A DNA stretch of 21,308 nt from a virus, in IMG/VR virus record IMGVR_UViG_3300006924_000253, positions 1-21,308 of that record; one strand, written 5' to 3'. The notes beneath the pieces are model-generated. The model was not told where the DNA came from, did not search any database, and saw only the letters and a list, made by a program, of their open reading frames with translations. Positions 20,507-21,308 of the stretch are shown piece by piece; the first letter of the stretch is position 1; the number at the start of each line of letters is the position of its first letter. A program made the position numbers and the translations under genes.

Positions 20507-21308
20507 TTCAGTTTCAGAGTCACTAACCTACGTTAGTGCTGAACCAGACATCAAGTCCCTTCGGTACGCCTACGACCAATCGGTAGTTGAGCTTGAGGCG
20601 TACTTTGATTTGTGCAGAGAGAGTTATGACGAGCGCCGTAATTGGTGGCCTGGAAAGAGCAGAGATCTTCGCAAGCACGGTGCTGATGCTTTCCCCTGGG
20701 AGGGTGCATCTGACATGGAGAGCCATGTTATTGATGAGCGAATTACTAGGCTTGTATCCCTCTTTATGGCTTCTTTGTCTAGGGCTAATATTAGGGCTTT
20801 CCCAGTAGAGGTTCAGGATGTAGGCAGAGCTAAGGTAGTTTCTAACTTCCTTAAGTGGATGATTTCCTCTGGTTACATTTCTCGTTTTAATCGAGAGATG
20901 GAGCTAGGAGCTAATTACTTGCTAGAGCGTGGACTGCTTATAAGCTACGTAGGATGGCACTCAGAGGACAGGAAGTTCCTTCAGAGGCTAGACCTTAACC
21001 AGATAGCCCAAGTAAGTCCTGAGCTAGCTGAGATGATCCTTTCGGGTCAGAACGAAGACCAGATGGTGGCTATGCTGCAACAGACCTTTGATGGCGTTAC
21101 AGTTAAGCGAGCTAAGAACGCACTGGCTGAACTAGCTGACGTTGGATCTGCTGAGTTGCCAGTTGTACGCCGTCAGGTAAATGCACCAGAGGTAAAGACG
21201 TTAGCCCCAGATGGGGACTTTATCTTCCCTCCGTATGTTACCGATCCACAGCGAGCACCTTACTGCTTCTGGAAAACGTACTACACAGCACAGGAGCTAG
21301 AAAACAAA
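20496..21308 (+). CDS. Portal protein (3' partial)
   Basis: The ATG at 20496 opens a frame that runs through the window end (271 codons visible). The N-terminal part has YDERRNWWPGKSRDLRKHGA, then DAFPWEGASDMESHVIDERI: the Pro-Trp-x-Gly-x-(S/A)-D stretch followed by a V-I-D-E-R-I helix is what P22-like and many podovirus and siphovirus portals show after their first helices. It is followed by helical, hydrophilic sequence and by FIFPPYVTDPQRAPYCFWKT. The portal forms the dodecameric ring at one head vertex through which TerL packages DNA. Gene order terL, two small genes, portal is standard. The 11-nt overlap with the preceding gene implies coupled translation. Confidence 0.85.
   Translation, partial: MQSDSVSESLTYVSAEPDIKSLRYAYDQSVVELEAYFDLCRESYDERRNWWPGKSRDLRKHGADAFPWEGASDMESHVIDERITRLVSLFMASLSRANIRAFPVEVQDVGRAKVVSNFLKWMISSGYISRFNREMELGANYLLERGLLISYVGWHSEDRKFLQRLDLNQIAQVSPELAEMILSGQNEDQMVAMLQQTFDGVTVKRAKNALAELADVGSAELPVVRRQVNAPEVKTLAPDGDFIFPPYVTDPQRAPYCFWKTYYTAQELENK

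Overview
The window is a piece of a tailed double-stranded DNA phage genome. The evidence is a terminase large subunit, a portal protein, a tail fibre ending in a peptidase-S74 chaperone domain, a very large ejection-type virion protein, and a tightly packed block of small genes that includes a Pif1-like helicase, an SSB-like protein and an endonuclease-VII-like nuclease. I see no integrase, repressor, RNA polymerase, lysis gene, rRNA or tRNA here. The fibre style, the many short acidic hypothetical proteins and the moderate-to-low GC content look like a virus of an aquatic, probably marine, bacterium; that is a guess from style. The gene set suggests a podovirus-like virion, but this is not proven.

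Layout. (1) Positions 1-7280, rightward: the end of a tail fibre gene, then three large virion genes. The last (1189 aa) looks like an internal/ejection protein. (2) Positions 7277-7314: a hairpin with a T-run that stops leftward transcription where the two arms converge. (3) Positions 7341-16348, leftward: about 20 small genes, often joined by ATGA overlaps. They encode an HhH protein, several hypotheticals, a Pif1/RecD-like helicase, an SSB-like protein ending in DDDLPW, a metallophosphoesterase, a DUF1599-like protein and an EndoVII-like nuclease. Three reading frames below 60 aa or with revised starts are added: 54 aa at 14696-14860, 39 aa at 15197-15316, and an uncertain frame at 13120-13248. 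(4) Positions 16349-17331: a gene-free divergent control region of about 1 kb. Its left half is full of nested inverted repeats; its right half holds sigma70-type promoters. (5) Positions 17332-21308, rightward: small terminase candidate, two small genes, large terminase, two small genes, and the start of the portal gene. If the genome is circular or circularly permuted, this arm continues through head genes outside the window to position 1.

Control logic read from the sequence. The rightward arm has a promoter with perfect -35 and -10 hexamers at 17161-17189, followed by a G-tract and a hairpin/U-run that could act as an attenuator. The leftward arm has a plausible promoter at 16435-16463 with a 12-bp palindrome across it, and a second at 13039-13068 in front of the helicase. 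In both leftward cases the predicted transcript begins at the foot of a hairpin.

The points most worth a second look are the large terminase gene, whose N-terminal coding sequence extends 60 or more codons upstream of any ATG/GTG/TTG; the structured gene-free region at 16366-16806; and the repeated GTCAAGCG/CGCTTGAC elements that carry the -35 boxes.
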